64,000 nucleotides of DNA. It comes from Oscillospiraceae bacterium (lineage in GTDB: Bacteria; Bacillota; Clostridia; Oscillospirales; Ruminococcaceae). Location: contig CAAGEZ010000001.1 in the NCBI GenBank assembly GCA_900768995.1, positions 21,322 through 85,321 of the forward strand, given 5' to 3'. Positions within the stretch are counted from its first letter, which is position 1; the number at the start of each line of letters is the position of its first letter. The notes under the pieces were generated by a model. The model did no database searches, was not told where the DNA came from, and saw only the letters and a list, made by a program, of their open reading frames with translations. Of the stretch, positions 36,638 to 46,472 are shown one piece after another. A program made the position numbers and the translations under genes.

Positions 36638-38340
36638 TATTGTCCCCCGCTTTCCCCTGCATTGTCCGAATTTACGGGCGTATCTGCCACAACAGGCTTT
36701 GCGCCCGATGCAGGCAGCGTGCTCACGCCGTTATCCTGCACCGCAGCTTCTGCCGATGTTGCAGTTGTTGCCGCAGTTGTTTCAGCCGTTGCGTAATATG
36801 CCTGAACTTCCGCTATTTTTTCATCGTCAAGAGTGCCGTATTCATTGGTGTAAAGCTTCTCAATGCCGTCAATGAGAGAGCTTGTGTTTGCGGCAAAGGC
36901 GTTGTTTATGAAGATAACATCGGTGATGCCCTTTTCCTTCATATACTCCACAGCGTTCCTGCCGAAATAGCGGATATCAATAACATATATCTCGTCAAAG
37001 CTGTCCACAAGATAGGGCACAAATGCATTTCCGTAGGATTCCTTGAAAACGCAGACCTTTCTGCCAGTGTTGTTCTCGGTGACGATCTTTGTGTGGATAG
37101 CGTCGGAGCCGATGAACACGCCGTATGCGTAGTTTGCGCTCACATTATCATAGAAAAGCGTGCCCTCGCCCTTTGGCTTCAGGGTGTCATAGTCATAATA
37201 ATAGGTCTTGTAGCTTGACTTCGGCTTGTAGTAAGTGAAAAGCTCGGGGCTGTTTTTCAGAATGGGGTCATTGGTGTAGCCGTAAAGTGAGCCTACATAG
37301 CCATCGATCTCACGAACTTCATAATCCTTGTCAATGTCCTTGGGCGTCTCCCCCATTGCCTTAACAAGAGCGGCATATGCATAATAAGCACCTCTGTGGG
37401 ACCAGTGGTGGTCTGTCCTTAGGTAGATATACTCGTCGGTGTGCGCCGCAATTTCATCATATGCATCAACAGGGATAACATCGGCGGTATAGCTGCTGTA
37501 AATATGGTCGATAGCGTCCTTTTCGGAGGAGCTGTACTTTTGGAACTTCTTCGGAAGATAAAACTCAACAGAAGTGGGAACAACAATGTTGTAAACATTC
37601 ACATCACTGCCCATAGCCTCCTTGTAGCGGCTGATAAGCTCCGCATAGCGAGTGCCCATTTTCTTGTTGCCGCCGAAAAGCATAACGCCCGCATTATCGC
37701 CGTACATCTTAACTCCGTCAACCACTATTCCGTTGTTGGCAAAGTCCGCAATGTTCTCCACTTCCTCCTCTTCCGTTGTTTCCTCCTCGGAAACAGTGGT
37801 CTCGGGAGCAGTTGTCTCCGCAGGGGCTGTGGCAACATCGCCCTCGGGTACCGACTCATCGGGCACAGGCTCAGTCACAGCAGGTTCGATGACAGTCACA
37901 GCGTCAGTCTCCTCACCGATAAGCTTGCCCTCCTCATCAGCCACCACGTTTACATTGCCGTAAAACTTAGGTGCACTGATACCCTTTGCATTGTTGAATT
38001 TTGCGCTCAGCTCAACAATTTTCTCACGGAAAGGAACGGTATCGGAGAAATATGCGGTAAATTCCGAGGCAAATGTGCCGTCGAAATAGCTTTTCACCGT
38101 AAGCGCAGGCTTTTTGGCAAGCTCACGCTTTTCCGACTCGGAAAAATCGGGACGTTTAAGGAACACAAGGCACAGCCCCGTGAAGAAAAGCACCGCAATA
38201 AAAATGATTATGGTCACTCTTTCAAACACAGCGTGCCGTGACTTATACACCTTTTCAGCCTCGGAAAGCCGCTTCTTTCGGGCGATGGGCTGAGACCTGT
38301 ATTTTTTTCTGCCCTCTTCGGGCTTCTTGTTTTCTTCCAT
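36637..38340 (-). CDS. DHHW-family (AlgJ-like) membrane-anchored SGNH-type protein
   Basis: 567 residues. An N-terminal membrane anchor (about 42-64, VTIIIFIAVLFFTGLCLVFL) after a basic start (RKKYRSQPIARKKRLSE). The DHHW signature is RTDHHWSHRGAYYAY near the middle and the probable nucleophile region is KESYGNAFVPYLVDSF. Between them, about residues 140-195, is an acidic Thr/Glu/Val-rich linker. Proteins of this type pair with MBOAT acyltransferases in polysaccharide O-acetylation, and the MBOAT gene is 19 bases upstream. RBS GAAAGGAAGAACAAA precedes ATG 38340. Confidence 0.82.
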   Translation of the reverse strand: MEENKKPEEGRKKYRSQPIARKKRLSEAEKVYKSRHAVFERVTIIIFIAVLFFTGLCLVFLKRPDFSESEKRELAKKPALTVKSYFDGTFASEFTAYFSDTVPFREKIVELSAKFNNAKGISAPKFYGNVNVVADEEGKLIGEETDAVTVIEPAVTEPVPDESVPEGDVATAPAETTAPETTVSEEETTEEEEVENIADFANNGIVVDGVKMYGDNAGVMLFGGNKKMGTRYAELISRYKEAMGSDVNVYNIVVPTSVEFYLPKKFQKYSSSEKDAIDHIYSSYTADVIPVDAYDEIAAHTDEYIYLRTDHHWSHRGAYYAYAALVKAMGETPKDIDKDYEVREIDGYVGSLYGYTNDPILKNSPELFTYYKPKSSYKTYYYDYDTLKPKGEGTLFYDNVSANYAYGVFIGSDAIHTKIVTENNTGRKVCVFKESYGNAFVPYLVDSFDEIYVIDIRYFGRNAVEYMKEKGITDVIFINNAFAANTSSLIDGIEKLYTNEYGTLDDEKIAEVQAYYATAETTAATTATSAEAAVQDNGVSTLPASGAKPVVADTPVNSDNAGESGGQ

Positions 38341-38359
38341 TTTGTTCTTCCTTTCAATA

Positions 38360-39775
38360 TCAGAATCTGAAATAAAGGAACGGATTATAGGTGTCGCCCA
38401 CAAGGGAGATCACCGACAAAAACATTATTGCGGCAAGTGAAACTATCTTCACAGTGCCCACAAAAACAAACTTGCCCTTTGACTGCATCGAAAATCTCTC
38501 GCCCACCTTACGGACATAGCTGTAAACGGGCACGCAAAGAATGACCGCTGCGATTATGAGCCATAAGCTGCCCTTGAGCTTTGATACCGTAAGGATATCC
38601 GTAAGGGCAAGACCATTTGCGCCGAACATTGCTCCGAGGCAGGAGGAAAGCTGTGCGGTGTCAGTAAAGTAGAAAATTGCCCAGCCGAATATGACTGCGA
38701 TGATAAGGTAAAGATGTCCGAAGAATTTCGGCAGCTTGTCAAGGACTTTCAGCAGGAATGTTTTCTCGATAACGAGGAGCACGCCGAAATACAGTCCCCA
38801 GATGATGAAATTCCAGCTTGCGCCGTGCCACAAACCTGTGCAGAACCATACTATGGCGATGTTTAAAAGCTGATGCTTTCTGTTTCCGCCAAGAGGAATG
38901 TAAACATAGTCACGAAAAAATGTTCCGAGAGAGATATGCCATCTGCGCCAGAACTCAGTCACCGAGGAGGATATATAAGGGTGCTCGAAGTTTTCGGGGA
39001 AATGGAAGCCGCACATCAGTCCCAGACCTATCGCCATATCCGAATATCCCGAAAAATCGTAGTATATCTGCAATGAGTACATTATAACGCCAGCCCACGC
39101 CGCAAGAACTGAGGAGGGGGCAGTGCCGAAGTCAAGCAGCTCGGAAGCCAGCATTCCCACGGAATTTGCTATAAGCACCTTTTTTCCCAGACCGAAGATA
39201 AGGCGGCATATGCCCCGGTAAAAGTCGCTTATCTTAACGTCTCTGCTCTCGATTTCCCGTGCAACTGAGCTGTATCTTACGATAGGGCCTGCAACGAGCT
39301 GGAAGAACATAGACAGGTACAGAAGATATCCGAAATAATTCTTCTGTGCCCGTGCTTTCTGCCTGTAAACGTCCACCACGTAGGTAATGGACTGGAAGGT
39401 GTAAAAGGAAATTCCTATGGGCAGGTGGAAATCGGGAACGGGCAGGGACAGCCCCGTCACAGTGTTTATTCCCGAAACTATCATTCCGCTGTACTTGAAA
39501 ACGCCTAAAATGGAAAGGTTCACCACGCAGGATATAACAACGCCGAGGACAGCTTTCTTCTCGCCCTTGTGCTTGTCGATAAACCTGCCGTTGAAGTAGT
39601 CAAAAACCGAGCTGAATATGAGCAGGCACACCCACACAGGCTCTCCCCAGGCGTAGAAACACAGGGAGAAGATTATAAGAACGATATTTTTTATCTTAGT
39701 GTTTGAAGCCGCAAAATAGCATATCAGAAACAGCGGCAGGAACACGAACAGGAAAAATATATCCGAAAATACCAA
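38360..39775 (-). CDS. MBOAT-family (AlgI/PatA-type) O-acyltransferase
   Basis: 471 residues and about ten membrane helices. MBOAT marks are LPIGISFYTFQSITYVVDVY, FFQLVAGPIVRYSSVA and the His of GLWHGASWNFIIWGLYFG. It moves acetyl groups across the membrane for exopolysaccharide or wall O-acetylation, by family. The start is TTG 39775 with AAAGGAATGTAATGCA upstream. A separate promoter at 39811-39839 begins this unit (MBOAT, DHHW, PHP). Confidence 0.9.
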   Translation of the reverse strand: MVFSDIFFLFVFLPLFLICYFAASNTKIKNIVLIIFSLCFYAWGEPVWVCLLIFSSVFDYFNGRFIDKHKGEKKAVLGVVISCVVNLSILGVFKYSGMIVSGINTVTGLSLPVPDFHLPIGISFYTFQSITYVVDVYRQKARAQKNYFGYLLYLSMFFQLVAGPIVRYSSVAREIESRDVKISDFYRGICRLIFGLGKKVLIANSVGMLASELLDFGTAPSSVLAAWAGVIMYSLQIYYDFSGYSDMAIGLGLMCGFHFPENFEHPYISSSVTEFWRRWHISLGTFFRDYVYIPLGGNRKHQLLNIAIVWFCTGLWHGASWNFIIWGLYFGVLLVIEKTFLLKVLDKLPKFFGHLYLIIAVIFGWAIFYFTDTAQLSSCLGAMFGANGLALTDILTVSKLKGSLWLIIAAVILCVPVYSYVRKVGERFSMQSKGKFVFVGTVKIVSLAAIMFLSVISLVGDTYNPFLYFRF

Positions 39776-39810
39776 TGCATTACATTCCTTTATATAAAAT
39801 AAGTATTATT

Positions 39811-39839
39811 ATTATACACCCAAAATTCCTTTTTTTCAA
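39811..39839 (-). promoter_or_regulatory. promoter of the MBOAT unit
   Basis: On the minus strand TTGAAA, 17 bases, TATAAT, between the flippase gene and the MBOAT gene. Confidence 0.75.
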
Positions 39840-39943
39840 CCGCATAAAACCATAATTTATGTCACACCGATAACATTTCGGTTACTCTGTAAAAAATTAT
39901 GGGGCATAGTGTCATAAAATAGGATATAACGTCCAAAAGGAGT

Positions 39944-41482
39944 TTAATTTCTGTTAAGAATACCCCGAATTATCTTTTTCACCAGCCCGAAAAAGTATCC
40001 GAACTCATCTGTCCTGCCGAAGAGGACGAGGAAAATGAGATTGGGAACCGTCGCACATACCGCCGCCTTTGCTATAAATGCGGCGATAGGGGCTGAAAGT
40101 GTTATGAGTGAGCATAGGAAATATGTCACGCCGCAGGTCACAGCCGTCACAGCAGTGTACATTATAAGCCTGCCGAAATATTTTTTGGGACTTGCCTTAA
40201 AAACATACTTAAACAGCACATATGGCTCCACCCATATGCACACCGTTACCGTACTGATGACCGTACCCATAAAAATTCCCGCAGCACCCATAACTCGGGC
40301 AAGGAGGACAGATGTGACAAGGTTCACGGCAGCTTCAACGACAGGCTTGTACCTGTCATAGTAAAACGCTCCCGCCGCCTCACGGTAGGTAAGGCAGGTC
40401 TTTCTTATGCCCGTGAGGAAGAACACCGCCGATATGAGCACCACCGTGCCCATACCGAAAACAAGGCTGTCGGTTCTGAGCCAAATGCAGATAAAGGGGT
40501 TGAAAAGGCACACAAGGCACACAAAACAGAAGCCCATTATCCAGAAATTCATAAAGAACACACGGTAAAAGCTTTCCGAAAGCTTGGTTTTGTCCCCGTC
40601 CTCGGCGTTAAGGTTGCCCACTCCTGCCGAAATGGACACGAAAAACTGGGCAATTACCTTTTCGAGAGCGTTTGTTATGAGATAATAATTTGAGTAAATT
40701 CCCGCAGAGGCAAGCCCCACAAGCTTTGAGATAAGTATATTGTCCGTTGACAGAACAACAATGCCCCCGATTTTGTGCATAAGCATCGCCCTGATATTTT
40801 TCTTTATGTCCTCAAAAAGCTCTGCGGGCAGGGGCAAAACGTCCTTTTCCTTAAGGTATGGGTACAGCTTGTCTGCCGCCATTGAAACGGCGATATTTTC
40901 AAGCACCGTGAACACAAGCTGCACCGCCGTGAACAGCAGAAAATCCCTTGTGGCATACAGCATAATTATCTGAGCCACGTTCATTGCAAGATAAAAGCCG
41001 TAACGGTAATATGTTGCGATATATCTTTTCTGGTCGCAGATGATAAGGGTGCGCTTGTAGGTGAAGAAGTAGGAAATGCCAGTGTTTGCGGCATAGAGGA
41101 GATATATGGCGGTAAGGTGGGGAATGTCGGGTACCTCGTCCATAAACATAGGATATATGGGCACAAAAAGCACCGCCAGCGCCAAAATGCCGCAGCCGAT
41201 GCCGTTGTACGCCCGTTTATAAAACCGCATCAGTGACTTTATAACAGGGATATCACCATTGGCAAGGGGCTTGTAGAGCGCAAAGGTCATAGCCGTTCCC
41301 ACGCCAAGCTCCGCCAGCGACAATACCGACAGGATATTTGAAAACAGCCCGTTTATTCCGAGATACTGCTCGTCAAGGCAGCTTATAAAAACACGCCTTG
41401 CGATAAAGCTTATAAGTATTCCAAGTCCCTGCCCGATAAAGGCGGCGGTAAGATTTTTCAGGGAAGCCTGAGTTCGTGTCAT
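39944..41482 (-). CDS. polysaccharide flippase (Wzx-like, MOP superfamily)
   Basis: 512 residues with about 12-14 membrane helices. The N-terminal RTQASLKNLTAAFIGQGLGI and FISCLDEQYLGINGLFSNIL are typical of MOP-family lipid-linked oligosaccharide flippases. It would turn the lipid-linked repeat unit outward. It is the last gene of the exopolysaccharide unit that begins at 46391. RBS GGAGAG precedes ATG 41482. Confidence 0.88.
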   Translation of the reverse strand: MTRTQASLKNLTAAFIGQGLGILISFIARRVFISCLDEQYLGINGLFSNILSVLSLAELGVGTAMTFALYKPLANGDIPVIKSLMRFYKRAYNGIGCGILALAVLFVPIYPMFMDEVPDIPHLTAIYLLYAANTGISYFFTYKRTLIICDQKRYIATYYRYGFYLAMNVAQIIMLYATRDFLLFTAVQLVFTVLENIAVSMAADKLYPYLKEKDVLPLPAELFEDIKKNIRAMLMHKIGGIVVLSTDNILISKLVGLASAGIYSNYYLITNALEKVIAQFFVSISAGVGNLNAEDGDKTKLSESFYRVFFMNFWIMGFCFVCLVCLFNPFICIWLRTDSLVFGMGTVVLISAVFFLTGIRKTCLTYREAAGAFYYDRYKPVVEAAVNLVTSVLLARVMGAAGIFMGTVISTVTVCIWVEPYVLFKYVFKASPKKYFGRLIMYTAVTAVTCGVTYFLCSLITLSAPIAAFIAKAAVCATVPNLIFLVLFGRTDEFGYFFGLVKKIIRGILNRN

Positions 41483-41495
41483 ATGATCTCTCCGT

Positions 41496-42719
41496 TTACC
41501 GACGGTTCAGACGGTAGTAGATGTAGCGTTTGGAAAGGGGAACAGCCTCCGCATCGCTTTCTTCCCCATTATCCGACTGCTCCGCTATTTCGGGAACACA
41601 GCAGGAGATAACGGGGAGGACAAATATCCATATATTTGAGTATGCCTCCATAAGCATCATTACCATAACGGTAAAAATTCCGAAGGAAAGCATCTGGGAC
41701 ACTCTGAGCCTTCTGTATTTATAAAGCGAGACTGCCGATACGGCAAAAATAAGCACATAGAACACCAGTGACAGCACTCCGCCCTGCAAAAGCACCTCAA
41801 GGACTGCATTGTGGGCATAGTAATACTGACCTCTTATAAAAATAAGTCCGTGTCCCTCATAAATGCCGTAACCTATAATGGGAGAACGCTTTATGAGCAT
41901 TGCGGCTATGTCCCAGATATCGGTTCTGCCCGTAAAGGATATGCTTTTGTGGAGCAGGTCCTCTATTATGAACGAAAATGCCGACTGGAGTCTGAAAACA
42001 ATTATGCACAAAAATGCGGCAATGTATATCACTGAGAGATTCAGGGAATCAAACAGCACAGCCGTTTTTTTTCCGTAAATGAGGAATACAAACAGCAGGA
42101 ACATCACAAGTCCCGCAACTCCCGTGGCAGACCAGGTTATAAGTATGGTAGCCGAGACCACAGCCGTAAAGAAAAGCACCTTTCCCGTAATTTTTCTGCC
42201 GCTTATGCCGCTGTAGACAAACCCATATATGAGCAGGGGTATGAGCAGCGGAGGAAAACCGTTTCGGCTTCCGAGGAGATAATAGATATTTCCGTAATAA
42301 TCATCTTTTGCAATGCCGCCGGGAAATATCAGAACAGTAAGGAGATTTATTACCGAAAGCGGGATATAGATATCAAGAACGGTCTTGAAATAAAGCCTGC
42401 TGTTTTTCTTCACTGAAAGCTCCGTTATCATACAGAAGCTTATGACCGTTCCGCAGCTCACCGCCAGCTTCCAGTAATTTCCGTCATTCATAGCTGTGGA
42501 AAAAAGCAGGGTAAGCTGATAAAGGATTATGCAGGCAAGCATTCGGCTGAGCCTTCTGCCGTTAAGATAAAGTACGATTATTATTCCGAAGGAAATTATC
42601 TTTCCCACGTCAAAAAGAGTGTCCAGGATATGGAGCGACGGAATGTTCTCAAACACCTGAAGCTTAAAGAAGGGCAGAAGAAGCAGGGTAAGCGCCCACT
42701 GCTTATCATAAATTTTCAA
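41496..42719 (-). CDS. O-antigen ligase/polymerase-like membrane protein (Wzy-like)
   Basis: About 407 residues with 11 or 12 membrane helices and a periplasmic loop GYGIYEGHGLIF, in the position and style of WaaL/Wzy proteins. The ORF extends to 42833, but the upstream gene ends at 42730; a TTG at 42719 with GTGAGGATAAGAGC upstream gives the best start, so the first 38 codons of the longer frame are doubtful. Polymerase is the likely role because one flippase and one priming transferase are also in this cluster. Confidence 0.78.
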   Translation of the reverse strand: MKIYDKQWALTLLLLPFFKLQVFENIPSLHILDTLFDVGKIISFGIIIVLYLNGRRLSRMLACIILYQLTLLFSTAMNDGNYWKLAVSCGTVISFCMITELSVKKNSRLYFKTVLDIYIPLSVINLLTVLIFPGGIAKDDYYGNIYYLLGSRNGFPPLLIPLLIYGFVYSGISGRKITGKVLFFTAVVSATILITWSATGVAGLVMFLLFVFLIYGKKTAVLFDSLNLSVIYIAAFLCIIVFRLQSAFSFIIEDLLHKSISFTGRTDIWDIAAMLIKRSPIIGYGIYEGHGLIFIRGQYYYAHNAVLEVLLQGGVLSLVFYVLIFAVSAVSLYKYRRLRVSQMLSFGIFTVMVMMLMEAYSNIWIFVLPVISCCVPEIAEQSDNGEESDAEAVPLSKRYIYYRLNRR

Positions 42720-42729
42720 GCTCTTATCC

Positions 42730-43836
42730 TCACTCCTCTGCCAATGAAAGATATATTTTCTCAAGCTGTTCTGCGGTATCCTGAATGTCATAGCCTGCTG
42801 CTCTGACTTCATCGGCAAAGCTCTTCCGTTCATAGCCTGATGTACGTGAAATGATATGCTCCGCCCATTCTTTTGGAGAAGCGGACAATGGCATAAAGCT
42901 GCAAAGCTCGGTTATCCCCGTTTCCCTCGGTACGCCGTCAGAGCATACTGTCACAAGCCCTGCGGTCTGAGCCTCCACCGCCGCTATGCCAAGCCCCTCG
43001 GAAAGTGAGGGAAATACAAAGCAGTCAAGTGCCTGATACAGCGGTGAAACATTATCCACAGCACCTAAGAACATCACTTTGTCGGATATTCCGAGGGTGT
43101 TTGCTTTCTGCTTTAAGCTTTCAGAAAGCTCACCGTCACCTGCAATTACAAGGACGCTGTTTTCACGCAGTTTCAGCAGCTCCGCAAATACATCAAGAAG
43201 AAATGTATGGTTTTTCAAGGGGGCAAGCCGCCCAACATTGCCGACAGCAAAGCAGTCCCCTATGCCAAGCCTCTCCCTTTCAGCATTCCTTATTTTTGTG
43301 TCAAATGCAAAGTTTGCCGTATCTATGCCGTTTTTCAGCAGTATGAAATTTTTTGTGCCGAACATATACTCGGCAGCCTGCTCCGAACAGGCTGCAAATT
43401 CCGATGCCGTTATGCGGCTTACCACCCTGAAAAAAGCATTAAGGAGCTTTTCAAACACCAGCTCATCACTACGGCGGGAAAAATGGGAATGAAGCAATAT
43501 CCGTTTGTTTCCGCCAAGCCTTGCCGCCACAGCATACATAGCATCATATGGGCGGCACATATGGATATGAATGACATCATAATGATTATTCTTAACAAAT
43601 CCGGTAAGAGCAGTCATTTTGGCAAATATCCTAATGGGCTTGAGCCTGAAAGAACAGCTCCTGTCAGGACTGTATATCCTAAGTGCGGCATTATCCGAGA
43701 ATTTCACTGCCTGAGGGGGATTATCGGAGAAAACATCAGCTTCTGTCTTATCACTGAAATTTTCAAGTGTTCCGAACACAAAGGCTTCAATGCCGCCGTT
43801 GTTGATATATTTGAGCTTTTCCAGTACCTTTATCAT
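42730..43836 (-). CDS. family 4-type glycosyltransferase
   Basis: 368 residues, GT-B fold. The N-terminal NNGGIEAFV loop, HSHFSRRSD, VGNVGRLAPLKNH, VLVIAGDGE and FPSLSEGLGIAAVEAQTAG with the EX7E pattern are all present. It overlaps the Stealth stop by four bases (ATGA), so it is translationally coupled. It adds one sugar of the repeat unit; the donor cannot be read from the sequence. Confidence 0.9.
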   Translation of the reverse strand: MIKVLEKLKYINNGGIEAFVFGTLENFSDKTEADVFSDNPPQAVKFSDNAALRIYSPDRSCSFRLKPIRIFAKMTALTGFVKNNHYDVIHIHMCRPYDAMYAVAARLGGNKRILLHSHFSRRSDELVFEKLLNAFFRVVSRITASEFAACSEQAAEYMFGTKNFILLKNGIDTANFAFDTKIRNAERERLGIGDCFAVGNVGRLAPLKNHTFLLDVFAELLKLRENSVLVIAGDGELSESLKQKANTLGISDKVMFLGAVDNVSPLYQALDCFVFPSLSEGLGIAAVEAQTAGLVTVCSDGVPRETGITELCSFMPLSASPKEWAEHIISRTSGYERKSFADEVRAAGYDIQDTAEQLEKIYLSLAEE

Positions 43837-44846
43837 TTCTCAAACTCCGACTTTTCGGGCAGCGACTTTTCAAATGCTTCTGCGATGATACGGGAATACT
43901 GCCTCACCTCTTCTTCTGTGAGCTTACAGTCGTTTATGCATACAAGCTTTTTTCTGCGCCCCGAAATACATTCGGCGGCACGTTCAAATTCCCCTTTTCC
44001 GTCTCTATCGGGAAAAAAGCATCTGCCTGCTCCGAGACTACGGGGATAAAAACAGTTCTTTGCAAGCTGCCATTCTCTGAACACCCACTGATTTACATCA
44101 TACTGAGAACGGAATTTATGAGAGCAGGTCATATCAAGCATCTCAGGCTCTGCCGACCATACCTCTTCAAATGTGGTCTTTTTCAGTGCTGACGGAAGAT
44201 GCGGCTGAAAAAAGCCGGGAAATCTGGGACAGAACATAAGCGGTATCGTCCTCATAAGCATTTTTCCGTAGAGCGGATTCAGCCATTTCATAGGTGCCGA
44301 GCTTATGCTGTCTCTTATTTTATAGTGATGATTTATGACTCCTGCATCATTTATAGCTATCATCTGTATGGGAAGATCGGGAGAATAGCAGTGTACATTC
44401 AGCACTGCGCTGTCGCAGGGCAGCCCGTTTTTAAAAAAAGTCTCCTCGGAAACGGGAGCTGTAAGGAACATATCATCATTGAAATAGACAAAATTCTCGG
44501 AAAGCCCCTCTATCCTGTGGAGGTTAAGCTCTATTGTGTGAGAGCTGAAGGTTGGAAGATATTTTTCGGGGATATAATCCTTGTGGCGGACGATGTTGAG
44601 CTTCGGGTGATCTGTGTTCAGCCACTTTGGGATATGACCCCAGGTTACAAAATGCACCTTTCTCACCCAAGGGGCAAACTTCTCCACTCCTCTGAACCAA
44701 TAGGGCAGAAGCCCCCAGTCACGGTATCTCTCGGGACGGTTATCCGTGTCGGCAGGAGGAGCATATTTTGCCTTTTCAGCAAGCCATTCGGGGTCGGAGC
44801 CGTCCACCCAGATTATAACAAAATCTATCTCGCCGCCGTTTTTCAT
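43833..44846 (-). CDS. Stealth-family capsular polysaccharide phosphotransferase
   Basis: About 337 residues. The CR1 motif is EIDFVIIWVDGSDPEW; CR2 is seen in YRDWGLLPYWFRGVEKFAPWVRKVHFVT and FVYFNDDMFLTAPV. This family joins sugars by phosphodiester bonds (hexose-1-phosphoryl transfer), as in capsule polymers. The start at 44846 shares its A with the upstream TGA (TGATG) and has AAGGAGATATCC before it. It is a good sign that the polymer contains phosphodiester-linked sugars. Confidence 0.88.
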   Translation of the reverse strand: MKNGGEIDFVIIWVDGSDPEWLAEKAKYAPPADTDNRPERYRDWGLLPYWFRGVEKFAPWVRKVHFVTWGHIPKWLNTDHPKLNIVRHKDYIPEKYLPTFSSHTIELNLHRIEGLSENFVYFNDDMFLTAPVSEETFFKNGLPCDSAVLNVHCYSPDLPIQMIAINDAGVINHHYKIRDSISSAPMKWLNPLYGKMLMRTIPLMFCPRFPGFFQPHLPSALKKTTFEEVWSAEPEMLDMTCSHKFRSQYDVNQWVFREWQLAKNCFYPRSLGAGRCFFPDRDGKGEFERAAECISGRRKKLVCINDCKLTEEEVRQYSRIIAEAFEKSLPEKSEFEK

Positions 44847-45700
44847 CAAGAGGATATCTCCTTTTTGTTCTTTCTGAGAAGTTTTTTGTAAACAAATGTC
44901 CTTGCGCCGTTGGGCATAAGGCACACAGCCGTATGCACCACAAGCCCTTTTATAAGGTCATAAAGGGAGTAAAAGCCCATTTTGTAGAAATTCATCTTGC
45001 AGCGGGATATTTTTTTCAGATACGCAATTCCGCCACGCCGTCCGTAAAAATTTTCGGAGGCTCTTACATAAACAAGAGGCTTTTGGAAATTGTAAAACCT
45101 GCACCCTGCCATAAGCATACGGACATACAGGTCATAATCCTCGGCAAAATGGCAGCTCCTGTATCCCCCTGCCTTTAAAAGAGCCGATTTTCTGAGCATC
45201 GTGCTGGGGTGCACCGAGGGACAGCGTGAATGGGCGAATTTAACGCATTCATCGTGAGTTTCGGGCATTTTTCTGTAGGACACGAAATTGTCGGGCGTGC
45301 CGATAAATTCCATAATGCTGCTGCCTACGATGTCCGTTTCTGGGTGAGCGGAAAAATACTCCGCCTCAGTCATACATCTTTCGGGGAGCGAGTAGTCATC
45401 GCTGTCCATAATGGCGATATATTCGCAGCCGCAAAGCTTCGTTCCCTCCGCATATGCAGCCCCAAGCCCCTGATTTTCCGACAGCGGGCATATTTTAAAA
45501 AGCTGGGGGTGCTCCTTGCAGTACCCGTCGATAACAGCATCAAGCTCAGGGGTAAGATGGCCGTCCTTTACTATCACAAACTCCGCAGGGGGCAGCGTCT
45601 GGGCAAGCATACTGTCTACGGCAGTTTTCAGCTCGCCGCAGTCTACCCTGCTGTAAACTGACATCATCACAGTGTACCTGAAATCATCGGTCATAGCCAT
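44846..45700 (-). CDS. family 2 glycosyltransferase
   Basis: 284 residues, GT-A fold. The start of the Rossmann part is YTVMMSVYSRVDCGELK, the metal site is AIMDSDDYSLPERC, and ending GYRSCHFAEDYDLYVRML is typical of GT2 enzymes such as EpsE-like or beta-1,3-galactosyltransferases. RBS GGAGG is five bases before ATG 45700. It follows the priming sugar transferase in the cluster. Confidence 0.9.
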   Translation of the reverse strand: MAMTDDFRYTVMMSVYSRVDCGELKTAVDSMLAQTLPPAEFVIVKDGHLTPELDAVIDGYCKEHPQLFKICPLSENQGLGAAYAEGTKLCGCEYIAIMDSDDYSLPERCMTEAEYFSAHPETDIVGSSIMEFIGTPDNFVSYRKMPETHDECVKFAHSRCPSVHPSTMLRKSALLKAGGYRSCHFAEDYDLYVRMLMAGCRFYNFQKPLVYVRASENFYGRRGGIAYLKKISRCKMNFYKMGFYSLYDLIKGLVVHTAVCLMPNGARTFVYKKLLRKNKKEISS

Positions 45701-45713
45701 AGCGTCCTCCGCA

Positions 45714-46391
45714 TCAGTTGTTGGTTTCGGCTTTTCTTATGACCGTCCCAACAGTTTTAAGGATTATCTTTATGTCAAGCAGGACCGACCTGTTTTTCAC
45801 ATAGTAAAGCTCCATTTCCTGACGGGAGCCGTTTTCATAGCCTGTATTTTTGTCCGCATAGGCAGCCCAATAGCCCGTAAGCCCCGGCTTTACGGAAAGG
45901 AGAGCGTCCCTGTTTTCGCCGTAGAGCATCGTTTCGTCCATAACAACGGGACGTGGGCCAACCACGGACATATTTCCGAGAATAAGCACATTTATAAGTA
46001 TCTGCGGCAGCTCGTCAAGGCTTGTCCGCCTGAGAACTCTGCCTATTTTTGTGACACGGGGGTCATTTTTCAGCTTGTATTCCTTTTTGAAAAGCTCCTG
46101 CTGCTCGGGAGTGAGATATTTTCCGATATCGTCAGCGTCTTTTTTCATACTGCGGAACTTGTAGACCTTCAGGGGCTTTCCGCCCTTTCCCACACGGCTG
46201 TGGGCGTAGATAACAGGGCCGCCGTCCTCCGCCAGAATAAGCAGGGCTATGACTGCGCAGGGAATGAGAAGTATCACCGAAGCGATGAGTGTCATAATTA
46301 TGTCCGCAGCTCTTTTGAAGATATCATAGGCTGTTTTTCCGGTCGTGTATGATGTACCGTCAGTTCCATTCTGAATGGTATCGGCTTTCAT
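45714..46391 (-). CDS. priming undecaprenyl-phosphate sugar-1-phosphate transferase
   Basis: 225 residues of the bacterial sugar transferase family. One N-terminal membrane helix (about 34-53), then KVYKFRSMKKDADD, TSLDELPQILINVL, GNMSVVGPRPVV and SVKPGLTGYWAAY. It links the first sugar-phosphate to the lipid carrier, starting repeat-unit synthesis. RBS GGGGAGGAAGCA precedes ATG 46391, with a perfect promoter 40-70 bases upstream. Confidence 0.93.
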   Translation of the reverse strand: MKADTIQNGTDGTSYTTGKTAYDIFKRAADIIMTLIASVILLIPCAVIALLILAEDGGPVIYAHSRVGKGGKPLKVYKFRSMKKDADDIGKYLTPEQQELFKKEYKLKNDPRVTKIGRVLRRTSLDELPQILINVLILGNMSVVGPRPVVMDETMLYGENRDALLSVKPGLTGYWAAYADKNTGYENGSRQEMELYYVKNRSVLLDIKIILKTVGTVIRKAETNN

Positions 46392-46430
46392 TGCTTCCTC
46401 CCCTTTCCGTGCAAAATAATATACCTATTA

Positions 46431-46459
46431 ATTATACACTAAGCCGTCATATTTGTCAA
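46431..46459 (-). promoter_or_regulatory. exopolysaccharide operon promoter
   Basis: Perfect TTGACA and perfect TATAAT with a 17-base spacer, on the minus strand before the priming transferase. Confidence 0.9.
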
Positions 46460-46472
46460 TTGAAATGTTTAA

